Shown: positions 35,801 to 44,523 of the stretch, one piece after another | How the letters are laid out: the number at the start of each line of letters is the position of its first letter | Numbering within the stretch: position 1 is the first letter of the stretch | Origin: JBBIJO01 sp037445895 | GTDB lineage: Bacteria; Bacteroidota; Ignavibacteria; Kapaibacteriales; UBA2268 | Length of the DNA stretch: 64,000 nucleotides | Assembly: GCA_037445895.1 (NCBI GenBank) | Contig: JBBIJO010000006.1 | Coordinates: forward strand, 1 to 64,000 | Direction: 5' to 3' | Position numbers and translations under genes: made by a program | Notes under the pieces: generated by a model | Databases searched by the model: none | What the model was told of the DNA's origin: nothing | The model's input: only the letters and a program-made list of their open reading frames with translations

Positions 35801-36650
35801 TGCTGAACGAGAACAGGTTCTTCGTAAAATGATTAAAAATTATTTTGAAGAGAAAGAGCAAATTGCTACGCACTTCCGTGCCTTAAAGAATAAGGCAGTT
35901 TCTGGCGATGATCTTCAGCCTGGAATTATGAAAATGGCAAAAGTCTATGTAGCGAAGAAAAGGAAACTTATGGTTGGAGATAAAATGGCTGGCAGACACG
36001 GGAATAAAGGCATTGTTTCTATCATTGTTCCCGTCGAAGATATGCCATTCCTTCCCGACGGCACACCGGTTGATATTGTGTTGAACCCGCTGGGTGTTCC
36101 GTCTCGTATGAATCTTGGGCAGTTGTTCGAAACTGCTCTTGGTTGGGCAGGTCAGAAACTTGGTCTTCGATTTGCAACACCAGTTTTCGACGGAGCTACT
36201 TGGGAGCAAGTTGCAGCGTTTTTGAAGATGGCTGGATTACCGCCCGAAGGAAAAACAGTCCTTTACGACGGAAGAACCGGAGAACCTTTCCACGAAAAGG
36301 TTACTGTTGGGGTTATTTATATGATGAAGCTTGCCCATATGGTTGAAGATAAAATTCATGCTCGTTCGATAGGACCATATTCTTTGATTACTCAGCAACC
36401 ATTGGGAGGTAAGGCACAATTCGGCGGACAACGCCTTGGCGAAATGGAGGTATGGGCACTCGAAGCTTATGGTGCAGCCCATACACTTCAAGAGATGCTA
36501 ACAATCAAATCCGATGATGTTATTGGTAGAGCAAAAGCATACGAAGCGCTTGTCAAAGGCGATAATATGCCTGAACCAAGTGTTCCCGAATCGTTTAATG
36601 TTCTTATTCGTGAGCTCCAGGGACTTTGTCTGGATGTTGAGATTGAATAA
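32802..36650 (+). CDS. rpoB: DNA-directed RNA polymerase subunit beta
   Basis: A 1282-residue core polymerase subunit, usual for FCB bacteria. The rifampicin-binding cluster is intact and of sensitive type (LSQFMDQTNPLAELTHKRR, then SALGPGGLTRERAGFEV). Near the end lie the conserved KMAGRHGNKG and the C-terminal GGKAQFGGQRLGEMEVWALE region that contacts beta'. It follows an attenuator-like hairpin and precedes rpoC by 31 bases. There are no breaks or frameshifts. Confidence 0.98.
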   Translation: MKSNIEKIASEEGISILRGEESGVTRLVERLNFGKTQRFTEYPDLLDVQLQSYAEFLQEDVPPDERRNVGLQYAFNSNFPIEDNSGVFQLEFIGYSLEKPKYTEEECRERELTYSKALKVRLRLSSKADPSSEDYIEAIEHDVYLGNIPAMTPRGTFIINGAERVIVSQLHRSPGVFFDDTVHPNGTRIYSARIIPFKGSWLEFTTDIHEVLTTYVDRKKKFLTTTFLRALGFSSDADIIRLFELDETVKGSKLTEEYVGRKLSGDVVDLQTGEIIATRDMLLTSELIEKIKKTKVLDIRLYKPYDPSEEPVIARTLSKDPTRNKEEALEYIYKQLRTTDPPDLNAAEMLIKKLFFENKRYDLGAVGRFKINKKLGLTEDPEQTVLTVEDIITTIKHLLKLHDSKSSGDDIDHLGNRRVRTVGEQLTTQINLGLTRMARTIKERLSVREAENYTPQDLINARTINSVINQFFGTNQLSQFMDQTNPLAELTHKRRTSALGPGGLTRERAGFEVRDVHYTHYGRLCPIETPEGPNIGLISSLAMYARINERGFIETPYRKVVNGVVTDEIEYITAEDEDDKIIATVHTPVDKNGKIIGDKIKARVSGDFVIVSPEDVNYLDVSTEQIVSAAASLIPFLEHDDANRALMGSNMQRQAVPLFRPEAPIVGTGLEAKVARDSRTLLLAEGDGVVTYVDSETIRINYEDNRTEAEKLADFRFKPEKEYKLMKFFRTNQDTCVNQKPIVRVGQRVHKGMPIADGAATDQGELALGRNVLVAFMPWRGYNFEDAIVVSERLVAQDIFTSVHIEEYSLQVRDTKRGEEEFTRDIPNVSEEATKDLDEDGLVRVGAKVREGDILIGKITPKGETDPTPEEKLLRAIFGDKAGDVKDASLKAPPGLKGVVINTKLFTRKIYRSESDVEEKRRIEHLAKREQEKMAELTKTAVEKLAAILDGYKTYGLSLMNGETVFRSGQTIKGEDVLDFFVKALPKFELIDFDRTILADAEREQVLRKMIKNYFEEKEQIATHFRALKNKAVSGDDLQPGIMKMAKVYVAKKRKLMVGDKMAGRHGNKGIVSIIVPVEDMPFLPDGTPVDIVLNPLGVPSRMNLGQLFETALGWAGQKLGLRFATPVFDGATWEQVAAFLKMAGLPPEGKTVLYDGRTGEPFHEKVTVGVIYMMKLAHMVEDKIHARSIGPYSLITQQPLGGKAQFGGQRLGEMEVWALEAYGAAHTLQEMLTIKSDDVIGRAKAYEALVKGDNMPEPSVPESFNVLIRELQGLCLDVEIE

Positions 36651-36681
36651 AAAAGTATTATAAATAAATTTTGGTGGTAGA

Positions 36682-39600
36682 ATGCAACCAAGATCAATTC
36701 CCAAAAAAGGGTTTCGCAAGGTAACTATTAAGTTAGCTTCGCCAGATACTATATTAGAACGTTCTCACGGAGAGGTTACTAAACCCGAAACTATAAACTA
36801 TCGCTCATATAGGCCTGAAAAAGATGGTCTTTTTTGCGAAAAGATATTTGGTCCGGTTCGCGATTGGGAGTGTGCCTGTGGTAAGTATAAAAGGATTCGA
36901 TACAAAGGTATTGTTTGCGACCGATGCGGAGTCGAAGTTACAAACAAGACGGTTCGTCGCGAAAGGATGGGTCATATTATGCTTGCTGCACCAGTGGTGC
37001 ATATTTGGTTTTTAAGAAGTTTGCCGAGCAAAATTGCCGCCGTTTTAGGGATTCCGACTAAAGATTTGGAAAAAATAACCTATTTCGAAACCTATGTTGT
37101 TGTCAATCCTGGGCGTTTACCCTTCAAGAAATACGATTTGATTTCCGACGAGGAATACAACAAAATAATGGAACAAATTCCCGAGGAAGAAAAATATCTC
37201 GAGGATGATGATCCTAATAAATTTGTTGTGCTAATGGGAGGCGAAGCCGTTAAAGAATTGTTGCGGCGTCTTGATGTTGAATCGGAGTATTTTAATTTGC
37301 GGCAACAAATGCGCGACGAAACCTCTGCTCAAAGAAAACAAGAACTTCTAAAGCGGTTGAAAATTCTCGAAGCATTTCTTCCCGACGAACGAACCGGCGA
37401 AGCAAGGAATAAGCCCGAATGGATGGTGTTGGATGTTATCCCAGTTATTCCTCCTGATTTGCGTCCATTGGTTCCGCTCGAAGGCGGTCGTTTCGCTACA
37501 TCAGACTTAAACGATTTGTATCGAAGATTAATTATTCGTAACAACCGGCTGAAAAGGTTGCTCGATATTAAGGCTCCAATGGTAATTGTTCGCAATGAGC
37601 AAAGAATGCTCCAAGAAAGCGTCGATGCTTTGTTCGATAGCACAAGAAAAGTTGCGAAAACCGAACCACAAAGACCTTTGAAATCGCTTGCCGATTCACT
37701 AAAAGGGAAACAGGGGCGTTTCCGCCAAAACTTACTTGGGAAACGGGTTGATTATTCCGGTCGTTCGGTCATTGTCGTTGGTCCTGAACTAAAAATTTAT
37801 GAGTGTGGTTTGCCAAAAGATATGGCTGTTGAATTGTTCAAACCTTTTATTATTCGTAAACTTATCGAACGGGGGCACGTCAAGACAGTAAAAAGTGCTA
37901 AGAAAATGGTTGAACGTAAGGTTACGGAAGTATGGGATATTTTGGAAAAAGTTATCGAGAATCATCCTGTCCTTTTGAACCGTGCTCCAACACTTCACCG
38001 TCTTGGCATCCAGGCGTTCCAGCCACGATTAATAGAGGGCAAAGCGATTCAATTGCACCCGCTTGTATGTACCGCTTTCAACGCAGACTTCGACGGGGAC
38101 CAAATGGCAGTTCATGTCCCGTTGAGCTTCGAAGCCCAGTTGGAAGCTCTCCTCCTTATGCTTGCACCACACAACATTATGCACACACAAAATGGAGACC
38201 CAATTGCTGTTCCTTCGCAAGATATGGTGCTTGGCGTTTATTATATAACCAAAGCAAAATCCGGTGTTAAAGGCGAAGGTAAATATTTCGCTTCGCAAGA
38301 AGAAGTGATAATTGCATTTAATAATGGTGCTCTCGATTTACATGCAAAAATTAAAGTGCGGCTCGACGGTAAACCCAATAGTAAACCCATTGAAACTACG
38401 ACCGGAAGGATTCTGTTTAATCAAATCGTTCCTAAGGAAATTGGATTTTTAAACGAACTGCTTGCCAAAAAACGCCTTCGCCAAATTATCGGGAACTGTT
38501 TTCGAACAGCTGGGTTGGCAACAACGGTTGAATTCCTTGATAATTTGAAACAAATTGGCTTTGAATTTGCAACACGTGGGGGTTTGTCGGTAAGCATTTC
38601 AGATGTTGTCATTCCGAAGGAAAAATACGAAATAATCGAGGGTGCACAAAAGCGTGTCGATGAAATTGAAAATGCATATATCAATGGGGTTATTAGTTTT
38701 GGAGAACGATACAACAAAATTATCGATACTTGGTCGACTGCTACAAATCGGGTTGCCGATAAACTATACAATGAAATTTCGAAAGTTTCGCAAGGGTTCA
38801 ATACGTTTTGGATGATGCTGGATTCCCAGGCAAGAGGCTCGAAAGAACAGATTCGTCAGTTGGCAGGTATGCGTGGTTTGATGGCTAAACCGAGAAAATC
38901 GATTTCTGGTTCTGCGGGTGAATTAATTGAAAACCCCATCCTTTCGAATTTTAAAGAAGGTTTGTCGATTCTTGAATACTTTATTTCGACTCACGGAGCC
39001 CGCAAAGGTCTTGCCGATACTGCTTTGAAAACAGCCGATGCTGGATACTTAACCAGAAGACTTCACGACGTTGCACAAGACGTTATTGTGACCGAACAGG
39101 ATTGTGGCACCATCCGTGGCGTTCTGATGACTGCGTTAAAGGAAGGCGAAGAAGTAAAAGAAGAACTCTCCGAAAGAATACTTGGGCGTGTTGCTTTGTG
39201 GGATGTTCGCGACCCAAGGACCGACGCAATCCTTTGCTCCGCAGGAGAAATAATCGACGAGGACATTGCCAAAAAAATAGGCGAATCCCCCGTCGAGGAA
39301 GTTATGATACGAAGTGTATTGACTTGTGAATCACGTCACGGAGTTTGTGCAAAATGCTACGGTAGAAACCTTGCTACTGGGAAATTAGTCGATATTGGCG
39401 AAGCTGTTGGAACAATTGCATCTCAATCTATCGGAGAACCCGGAACCCAGCTTACTCTTCGAACATTCCATACAGGCGGAACTGCATTGTTAATCGCATC
39501 TCAATCTTCTGTTACTGCAAAATTCGATGGAGTTATAAAATTCGAGAATGTTCGAACCGTTAGCTACGAAGAGGATGGGAACGAAGTGCAAGTCGTTGTC

Positions 39601-40968
39601 AGTCGGAGCGGAACTATTACGATTGTTGACCCTGAAAGTAATCGCGACCTTACGAAATACGATGCAATGTATGGTGCAATTTTAAAGGTAAAAGAAGGTG
39701 ATAAAGTTGCAAAAGGTGAACTAATCTACGAATGGGATCCGTATAACGCTACTATTATTACCGAGGTTAGCGGACGTGTTCGCTTTAAAGATTTGATTCA
39801 CAATATTACATACAGGGAAATCAACGACGAACAGACTGGGCATATTACAAAAGTTGTCATCGAGTCGAAAGATAAGACGAAACAGCCGTCGATTGAAATA
39901 TTAGATGATAGTGGGAAGGTAATCCGTTCGTATTCTATTCCTGTGAAGGCACAATTGCGGGTGGACGAAGATGAATTTATTGGTGTTGGAACTCCTTTGG
40001 TGAAAATTCCACGTGATCTCGGCAGAATGCGCGATATTACTGGTGGTTTACCACGAGTTACTGAGCTTTTCGAAGCACGAGCCCCACAAAATCCTGCATT
40101 TGTATCGGATATCGATGGCGTTGTTACTTTCGATAAGGTAAAACGCGGGCAACGAACTCTTATTGTTACCTCGAACGATGGGAAAACTAAAATGGAATAT
40201 AATATTCCATTTGGGAAATATGTCCTCGTGCAAGATGGCGATTTCGTTCGTGCAGGCGAACGCCTTACCGATGGCGACATTAATCCCCACGATATTTTGC
40301 GAATTAAAGGACCGAACGCAGTTCAAGAATATCTTGTAAATGAAATTCAAGAAGTTTATCGGATGCAAGGTGTGAAAATAAATGATAAGCACATCGAGAT
40401 TATTGTTCGACAAATGCTACAAAAGAATCGAATCGTCGATTCCGGCGATTCACGGTTCCTCGAAAATGATTATGTTGACCGCGTAAGAATTCTCGACGAA
40501 AACGAGAAATTGAAAAAACAAGTATTAATTACCGATAAAGGTGATTCCAAGTTTAAAGTAGGGCAAATTGTCTGGAAAGATAAGTTCCGGGAAACGAACC
40601 AAGATTTGAGAAAAAAAGGTAAGAAGGTTGCACAATCTCGGCCCGCCGAGCCGGCAATTGCAGAACCCGTTTTGCTTGGAATTACCCAAGCTTCGCTGAC
40701 GACTGAAAGCTGGCTCTCGGCTGCATCATTCCAGGAAACAACTCGCGTGCTTTCCGAAGCAGCTGTCGAAGCCAAAGATGATTTTCTCTACGGATTAAAA
40801 GAAAATATTATTCTTGGGCAGTTAGTTCCTGCTGGAACTGGTTTACGTCATTATCAAGATATAGTTGTTACAAGCAAGATTGGAAATATCTTCGGTGGCG
40901 AAATCGGTTTGCCAGAACGCTCGATGGAAGAAGTTGTATTACAGAAAGAAAGCGAAGCAGTTAAATAA
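36682..40968 (+). CDS. rpoC: DNA-directed RNA polymerase subunit beta'
   Basis: A 1428-residue catalytic subunit. The N-terminal zinc site has C64, C66, C79 and C82 (CACGKY...CDRC); the second zinc site has C808, C882, C889 and C892. The active-centre magnesium loop NADFDGDQ lies at residues 467-474, with aspartates 469, 471 and 473. The bridge helix and trigger loop segments ([13 protein letters not shown]) are present. GGTGG precedes the ATG. It lies directly after rpoB, as usual; a 179-base gap with a hairpin separates it from the first EF-G gene. Confidence 0.98.
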   Translation: MQPRSIPKKGFRKVTIKLASPDTILERSHGEVTKPETINYRSYRPEKDGLFCEKIFGPVRDWECACGKYKRIRYKGIVCDRCGVEVTNKTVRRERMGHIMLAAPVVHIWFLRSLPSKIAAVLGIPTKDLEKITYFETYVVVNPGRLPFKKYDLISDEEYNKIMEQIPEEEKYLEDDDPNKFVVLMGGEAVKELLRRLDVESEYFNLRQQMRDETSAQRKQELLKRLKILEAFLPDERTGEARNKPEWMVLDVIPVIPPDLRPLVPLEGGRFATSDLNDLYRRLIIRNNRLKRLLDIKAPMVIVRNEQRMLQESVDALFDSTRKVAKTEPQRPLKSLADSLKGKQGRFRQNLLGKRVDYSGRSVIVVGPELKIYECGLPKDMAVELFKPFIIRKLIERGHVKTVKSAKKMVERKVTEVWDILEKVIENHPVLLNRAPTLHRLGIQAFQPRLIEGKAIQLHPLVCTAFNADFDGDQMAVHVPLSFEAQLEALLLMLAPHNIMHTQNGDPIAVPSQDMVLGVYYITKAKSGVKGEGKYFASQEEVIIAFNNGALDLHAKIKVRLDGKPNSKPIETTTGRILFNQIVPKEIGFLNELLAKKRLRQIIGNCFRTAGLATTVEFLDNLKQIGFEFATRGGLSVSISDVVIPKEKYEIIEGAQKRVDEIENAYINGVISFGERYNKIIDTWSTATNRVADKLYNEISKVSQGFNTFWMMLDSQARGSKEQIRQLAGMRGLMAKPRKSISGSAGELIENPILSNFKEGLSILEYFISTHGARKGLADTALKTADAGYLTRRLHDVAQDVIVTEQDCGTIRGVLMTALKEGEEVKEELSERILGRVALWDVRDPRTDAILCSAGEIIDEDIAKKIGESPVEEVMIRSVLTCESRHGVCAKCYGRNLATGKLVDIGEAVGTIASQSIGEPGTQLTLRTFHTGGTALLIASQSSVTAKFDGVIKFENVRTVSYEEDGNEVQVVVSRSGTITIVDPESNRDLTKYDAMYGAILKVKEGDKVAKGELIYEWDPYNATIITEVSGRVRFKDLIHNITYREINDEQTGHITKVVIESKDKTKQPSIEILDDSGKVIRSYSIPVKAQLRVDEDEFIGVGTPLVKIPRDLGRMRDITGGLPRVTELFEARAPQNPAFVSDIDGVVTFDKVKRGQRTLIVTSNDGKTKMEYNIPFGKYVLVQDGDFVRAGERLTDGDINPHDILRIKGPNAVQEYLVNEIQEVYRMQGVKINDKHIEIIVRQMLQKNRIVDSGDSRFLENDYVDRVRILDENEKLKKQVLITDKGDSKFKVGQIVWKDKFRETNQDLRKKGKKVAQSRPAEPAIAEPVLLGITQASLTTESWLSAASFQETTRVLSEAAVEAKDDFLYGLKENIILGQLVPAGTGLRHYQDIVVTSKIGNIFGGEIGLPERSMEEVVLQKESEAVK

Positions 40969-41024
40969 TTCATTAGGTTAGGTTTTTTCGAACTGTCCGA
41001 AAAAAAATGTAAAGCGAAAATGTT

Positions 41025-41070
41025 CCGAGTTGCTGACTGTTGCAAGAATTTTTGTCATTAAGTAACTCGG
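41025..41070 (+). other. Hairpin between rpoC and the first EF-G gene
   Basis: CCGAGTTGCT (41025-41034) pairs with AGTAACTCGG (41061-41070), nine Watson-Crick pairs and one G-T wobble, around a 26-nt loop. No immediate T-run follows, so it could be a processing site or a leader structure rather than a terminator. A weaker T/A-rich stem (40983-40990 with 40998-41005) lies closer to rpoC. Confidence 0.45.
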
Positions 41071-41147
41071 TTCGTTTAAATCTTCAATATTTTTTCGGGG
41101 GAGGGTATATTATTCTTTTGACAATTGTTGAAAAAATAGGTTGATTA

Positions 41148-43238
41148 ATGTTTGATATAACGAAAGTAAGGAATATAGGTATTGCTGCACACATCGATTC
41201 GGGAAAAACAACTCTGAGCGAGCGAATTCTATTTTATACTGGCAAAATTCATCAAATTGTTGAAGTGCGCGATAAATCGGGGGCTGGACCAACTCTCGAT
41301 TCAATGGCATTGGAGCGCGAAAAAGGGATAACCATACAGTCGGCATCGACATTCTTCGAATGGAAAAACTATCATATAAACCTTATTGATACACCTGGAC
41401 ACATTGATTTTACTGTCGAGGTCGAGCGAGCTTTGCGAGTGCTCGACGGGGTAATTCTGGTTCTTTGTGGGGTATCGGGGGTGCAAAGCCAAACAATAAC
41501 AGTCGATAGGCAAATTCGCCGTTACGATGTTGCCCGCCTTGCCTTCATCAATAAAGTTGATCGTGCTGGTGCAAACCCCGACAAAGTGCTACAACAAATG
41601 AAAGAAAAACTAAACCTTCGACCAATACTGATTACGATGCCGATAGGACTCGAAGATCAATTCGAAGGAGTGGTTGATTTATTAAATAGGAAAGCCATTT
41701 ATTTCGAAGGGTTAAATGGCGAAATCGTTGTCGAAAAAGATATTCCACAAGATTTGGTTGACGAGGCAGAGTATCGTCGCTTGCAAATTATCGAAACACT
41801 CGCAGATTTCGATGATGTGATTGCCGAAAAATTCCTTTCCGACGAAGAAGTAGAATACACAAAGCTAATCCAAACGATTCGAAAATTAACCATTGCCCAG
41901 TTGGTAACGCCAGTTTATGTTGGAACTGCAAAGAAAAACAAAGGCATCCAATCTTTGCTCGATGGCGTTAGTTTGTTCTTGCCCAATCCGACCGAAAGGG
42001 TAAACGAAGCCTTGGATCTCGACAATCACGAAGAACGAGTCCCTTTGGAATGTAAGGCTGATAAGCCTTTTGTTGGACTTGCGTTCAAACTCGAAGATGG
42101 TCGCTACGGACAACTTACTTATATGCGGATGTACCAAGGCAAAGTCCGGAAAGGGGATTTTATTTATAACGTGAAGTCGAGGAAGAAAATCAAAGTCCCA
42201 CGAATAGTCAGAATGCATGCTCAAGAAATGCACGATATTGAAGAAGCTTATGCTGGCGATATTGTAGCAATGTTTGGAGTCGAATGCTATTCGGGGGATA
42301 CATTCACCAATGGCGACATTAATCTTTCGATGACTTCAATGTATGTTCCAACACCGGTTATTGAACTTTCGGTTGCGCCGAAAGAAAAAACTGCTTTGGC
42401 AAATTTTTCGAAAGCATTAAATAGGTTCCAAAAGGAGGATCCAACATTCCAGGTAGTCCGCGATGAAGAAAGTGGCGAAACCATTATTAAAGGTATGGGC
42501 GAGCTTCATTTGGAAATATATATAGAGCGGATAAAACGCGAGTATAATTGTGAAGTCCTTGTTGGTAAACCAAAAGTTGCCTATCGCGAAGCGATTCTTC
42601 GTTCTGCGGAATTTAATTATACACACAAGAAACAAACCGGCGGTGCTGGACAGTTTGCACGTGTTGCGGGCTTCGTCGAACCAATCGACTCGCACGAAGG
42701 GAAAGAATATGAATTCGTCGATGGAATTGTTGGTGGAGTTATTCCGCGCGAATATATTCCCGCTTGCGATAAAGGATTCCAAGAACAATTGCATGAAGGA
42801 ATTTTGATTGGTCAACCTATAGTAAACATTCGAGTTGTTCTTAATGATGGGCAAACACACCCAGTCGATTCTTCCGAGATGGCATTCAAGTTAGCTTCGA
42901 AATATGCTATGAAAGAAGCTTTGTCGAAAGCTTCACCTGTGATTCTAGAGCCTATTATGAAATTGGAGGTTACCTCGCCCGAAGAATTCCAAGGAAATAT
43001 AATCGGACAAATTAATCAAAGGCGTGGGATTATTCATAACACCCGTGCCGAAAGTCCTTTTGTGGTTGTCGAAGCCGAAGTTCCATTGAAAGAAATGTTC
43101 GGTTATTCGTCTGAACTGCGAAGTGTTACCCAAGGAAAAGGCGAATTTACAATGGAATTCTTGCGATATGCACAAGTTCCTAAGTCTGTCCAAGATGAAA
43201 TAATCGAAGAATACAAAAAAAGTAAGATGCAGAAATGA
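41148..43238 (+). CDS. Elongation factor G, mitochondrial EF-G1/spdEFG1-like (translocase)
   Basis: A 696-residue translational GTPase. The G domain has the P-loop AHIDSGKT (residues 14-21), DTPGH and NKVD. The serine in HIDSGKT, the S-G-V-Q-S-Q-T stretch, PFVGLAFKLEDGRYGQLTY, HAQEM and SGDTF are the pattern I know from mitochondrial EF-G1 and spdEFG1 rather than standard EF-G. Domain IV keeps THKKQTGGAGQF (residues 492-503) and HPVDSSE (571-577), the tips that reach the decoding centre, so it should translocate. It is placed between rpoC and rpsL, outside the classical fusA position. A second EF-G lies after rpsG. Assignment to spdEFG1 is from remembered family patterns and needs a tree. Confidence 0.9.
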   Translation: MFDITKVRNIGIAAHIDSGKTTLSERILFYTGKIHQIVEVRDKSGAGPTLDSMALEREKGITIQSASTFFEWKNYHINLIDTPGHIDFTVEVERALRVLDGVILVLCGVSGVQSQTITVDRQIRRYDVARLAFINKVDRAGANPDKVLQQMKEKLNLRPILITMPIGLEDQFEGVVDLLNRKAIYFEGLNGEIVVEKDIPQDLVDEAEYRRLQIIETLADFDDVIAEKFLSDEEVEYTKLIQTIRKLTIAQLVTPVYVGTAKKNKGIQSLLDGVSLFLPNPTERVNEALDLDNHEERVPLECKADKPFVGLAFKLEDGRYGQLTYMRMYQGKVRKGDFIYNVKSRKKIKVPRIVRMHAQEMHDIEEAYAGDIVAMFGVECYSGDTFTNGDINLSMTSMYVPTPVIELSVAPKEKTALANFSKALNRFQKEDPTFQVVRDEESGETIIKGMGELHLEIYIERIKREYNCEVLVGKPKVAYREAILRSAEFNYTHKKQTGGAGQFARVAGFVEPIDSHEGKEYEFVDGIVGGVIPREYIPACDKGFQEQLHEGILIGQPIVNIRVVLNDGQTHPVDSSEMAFKLASKYAMKEALSKASPVILEPIMKLEVTSPEEFQGNIIGQINQRRGIIHNTRAESPFVVVEAEVPLKEMFGYSSELRSVTQGKGEFTMEFLRYAQVPKSVQDEIIEEYKKSKMQK

Positions 43239-43587
43239 AGTGTTTGATTTTATTCTCAAAGTATGTTTGTATAGTAGGGTTGAGCTTCGACAGGTTATAT
43301 TTTGGTTGAAGGAATTATTTTCGGGTAATTTATTGTGATTTTTTGGAAATTTTTGGAGTTTGTGATTTAGAATTTTAGTAATTGTGGATGTTGAACTACA
43401 TTATAATTACGATTAGCAAGAAGAATTTTGATTATCGTAATTAATTGAGAGACATAAAATTATTTAGATTTTATCATTAGGTTAGGAAAAATTTTTTTGA
43501 AAGTGTATTGTTATTATATTTTTTTTGTAAATTTGTAGTCTCTTTATTTTGATTTTTTTAAAAAATGAACATAGAAGGAGATTTTGG
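43239..43587. other. Intergenic region before rpsL with inverted repeat
   Basis: About 350 AT-rich bases. A perfect 10-bp inverted repeat lies at 43404-43413 and 43434-43443 (TAATTACGAT/ATCGTAATTA, 20-nt loop). A -7-like box lies at 43528-43535. No gene is visible. The region probably holds a promoter for rpsL-rpsG-fusA-tuf and perhaps a control element. Confidence 0.5.
43528..43535 (+). promoter_or_regulatory. Possible -7 promoter box for the rpsL operon
   Basis: TAAATTTG is an exact match to TAnnTTTG, about 53 bases before the rpsL start. No TTTG lies at the -33 distance, so confidence is limited. Confidence 0.4.
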
Positions 43588-43974
43588 GTGCCAACAATAA
43601 GTCAGTTGATAAGGAAATCGAGGAAGAAGGTAACTCGCAAGAGTAAGTCCCCAGCTCTATCGAGTTGTCCGCAGCGCCGTGGTGTTTGCACACGTGTTTA
43701 TACGACAACACCGAAGAAACCGAATTCAGCCTTGCGAAAAGTTGCCCGTGTCCGATTAAGTTCAGGATATGAAGTTACTGCTTATATTCCTGGGGAGGGT
43801 CATAATCTTCAAGAGCACTCAATAGTGTATGTTCGTGGTGGACGTGTTAAAGATTTACCTGGGGTTCGTTACCATATTGTGCGTGGTGTTGCCGATACTC
43901 AGGGAGTCGATGGTCGCAAGCAAGGTCGCTCCAAATATGGTTCTAAACGACCTAAGCAAGCGGTTTCGAAATAA
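43588..43974 (+). CDS. rpsL: 30S ribosomal protein S12
   Basis: A 128-residue decoding-centre protein. GTG 43588 is chosen because AAGGAG lies eight bases upstream and the protein then begins [13 protein letters not shown], like all S12; an upstream in-frame extension is not needed. [12 protein letters not shown] and [12 protein letters not shown] are intact, with lysines at the two positions where streptomycin resistance changes occur. The conserved [10 protein letters not shown] is present. It sits in the usual rpsL-rpsG pair, 38 bases from rpsG. Confidence 0.97.
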   Translation: MPTISQLIRKSRKKVTRKSKSPALSSCPQRRGVCTRVYTTTPKKPNSALRKVARVRLSSGYEVTAYIPGEGHNLQEHSIVYVRGGRVKDLPGVRYHIVRGVADTQGVDGRKQGRSKYGSKRPKQAVSK

Positions 43975-44012
43975 ATGACAATGATGTTAATTTAAAAGAA
44001 TAATTTTATAAA

Positions 44013-44480
44013 ATGAGAAAGAAGAGGGCGGAAAAAAGAACAGTTGAAGCGGATCCTAAGTATCACGATTTAGTCGTTGCTCGATTTATTAATTCGATTT
44101 TAAGGAAAGGGAAAAAGAGCATAGCCCGAAAAATTGTTTACGGTGCTTTCGATATTGTTGCCCAAAAGTCGAAACAAGAACCATTAGAAGTTTTTAGGAA
44201 AGCAATATCGAATGTAGCTCCGGTTATCGAAGTTCGCTCTCGCCGAATTGGCGGAGCTACTTATCAAGTGCCGGTTGATGTTCGCGAAGACAGAAGAATC
44301 TCGTTAGCCTTACGATGGTTAAGGCTGTATGCTAAATCAAGAAAAGAAAAATCAATGAGCGCGCGTTTAGCCTCCGAAATTCTTGCAGCAGCCAACGGCG
44401 AAGGTGCCTCTGTCAAAAAGCGCGAAGATACGCACCGAATGGCAGAAGCTAACAAAGCTTTTGCTCATTTCAAGTGGTAA
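44013..44480 (+). CDS. rpsG: 30S ribosomal protein S7
   Basis: A 155-residue primary 16S rRNA-binding protein at the head of the small subunit, forming part of the E site. [16 protein letters not shown], the family signature, lies near the middle, and the ends (MRKKRAEKR and [15 protein letters not shown]) are normal. In E. coli S7 represses this operon; whether it does so here is unknown. The second EF-G gene follows after 43 bases. Confidence 0.97.
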   Translation: MRKKRAEKRTVEADPKYHDLVVARFINSILRKGKKSIARKIVYGAFDIVAQKSKQEPLEVFRKAISNVAPVIEVRSRRIGGATYQVPVDVREDRRISLALRWLRLYAKSRKEKSMSARLASEILAAANGEGASVKKREDTHRMAEANKAFAHFKW

Positions 44481-44523
44481 AAATATGTTCGTTCTTTGTC
44501 AATTGATATGCTGAAAGTGTGTT

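Noticed and set aside
40970..43486. Repeated 13-mer TCATTAGGTTAGG after rpoC (40970) and before rpsL (43474)
   Set aside because: A 13-base match in AT-rich DNA of this size is expected by chance; the flanks do not match.
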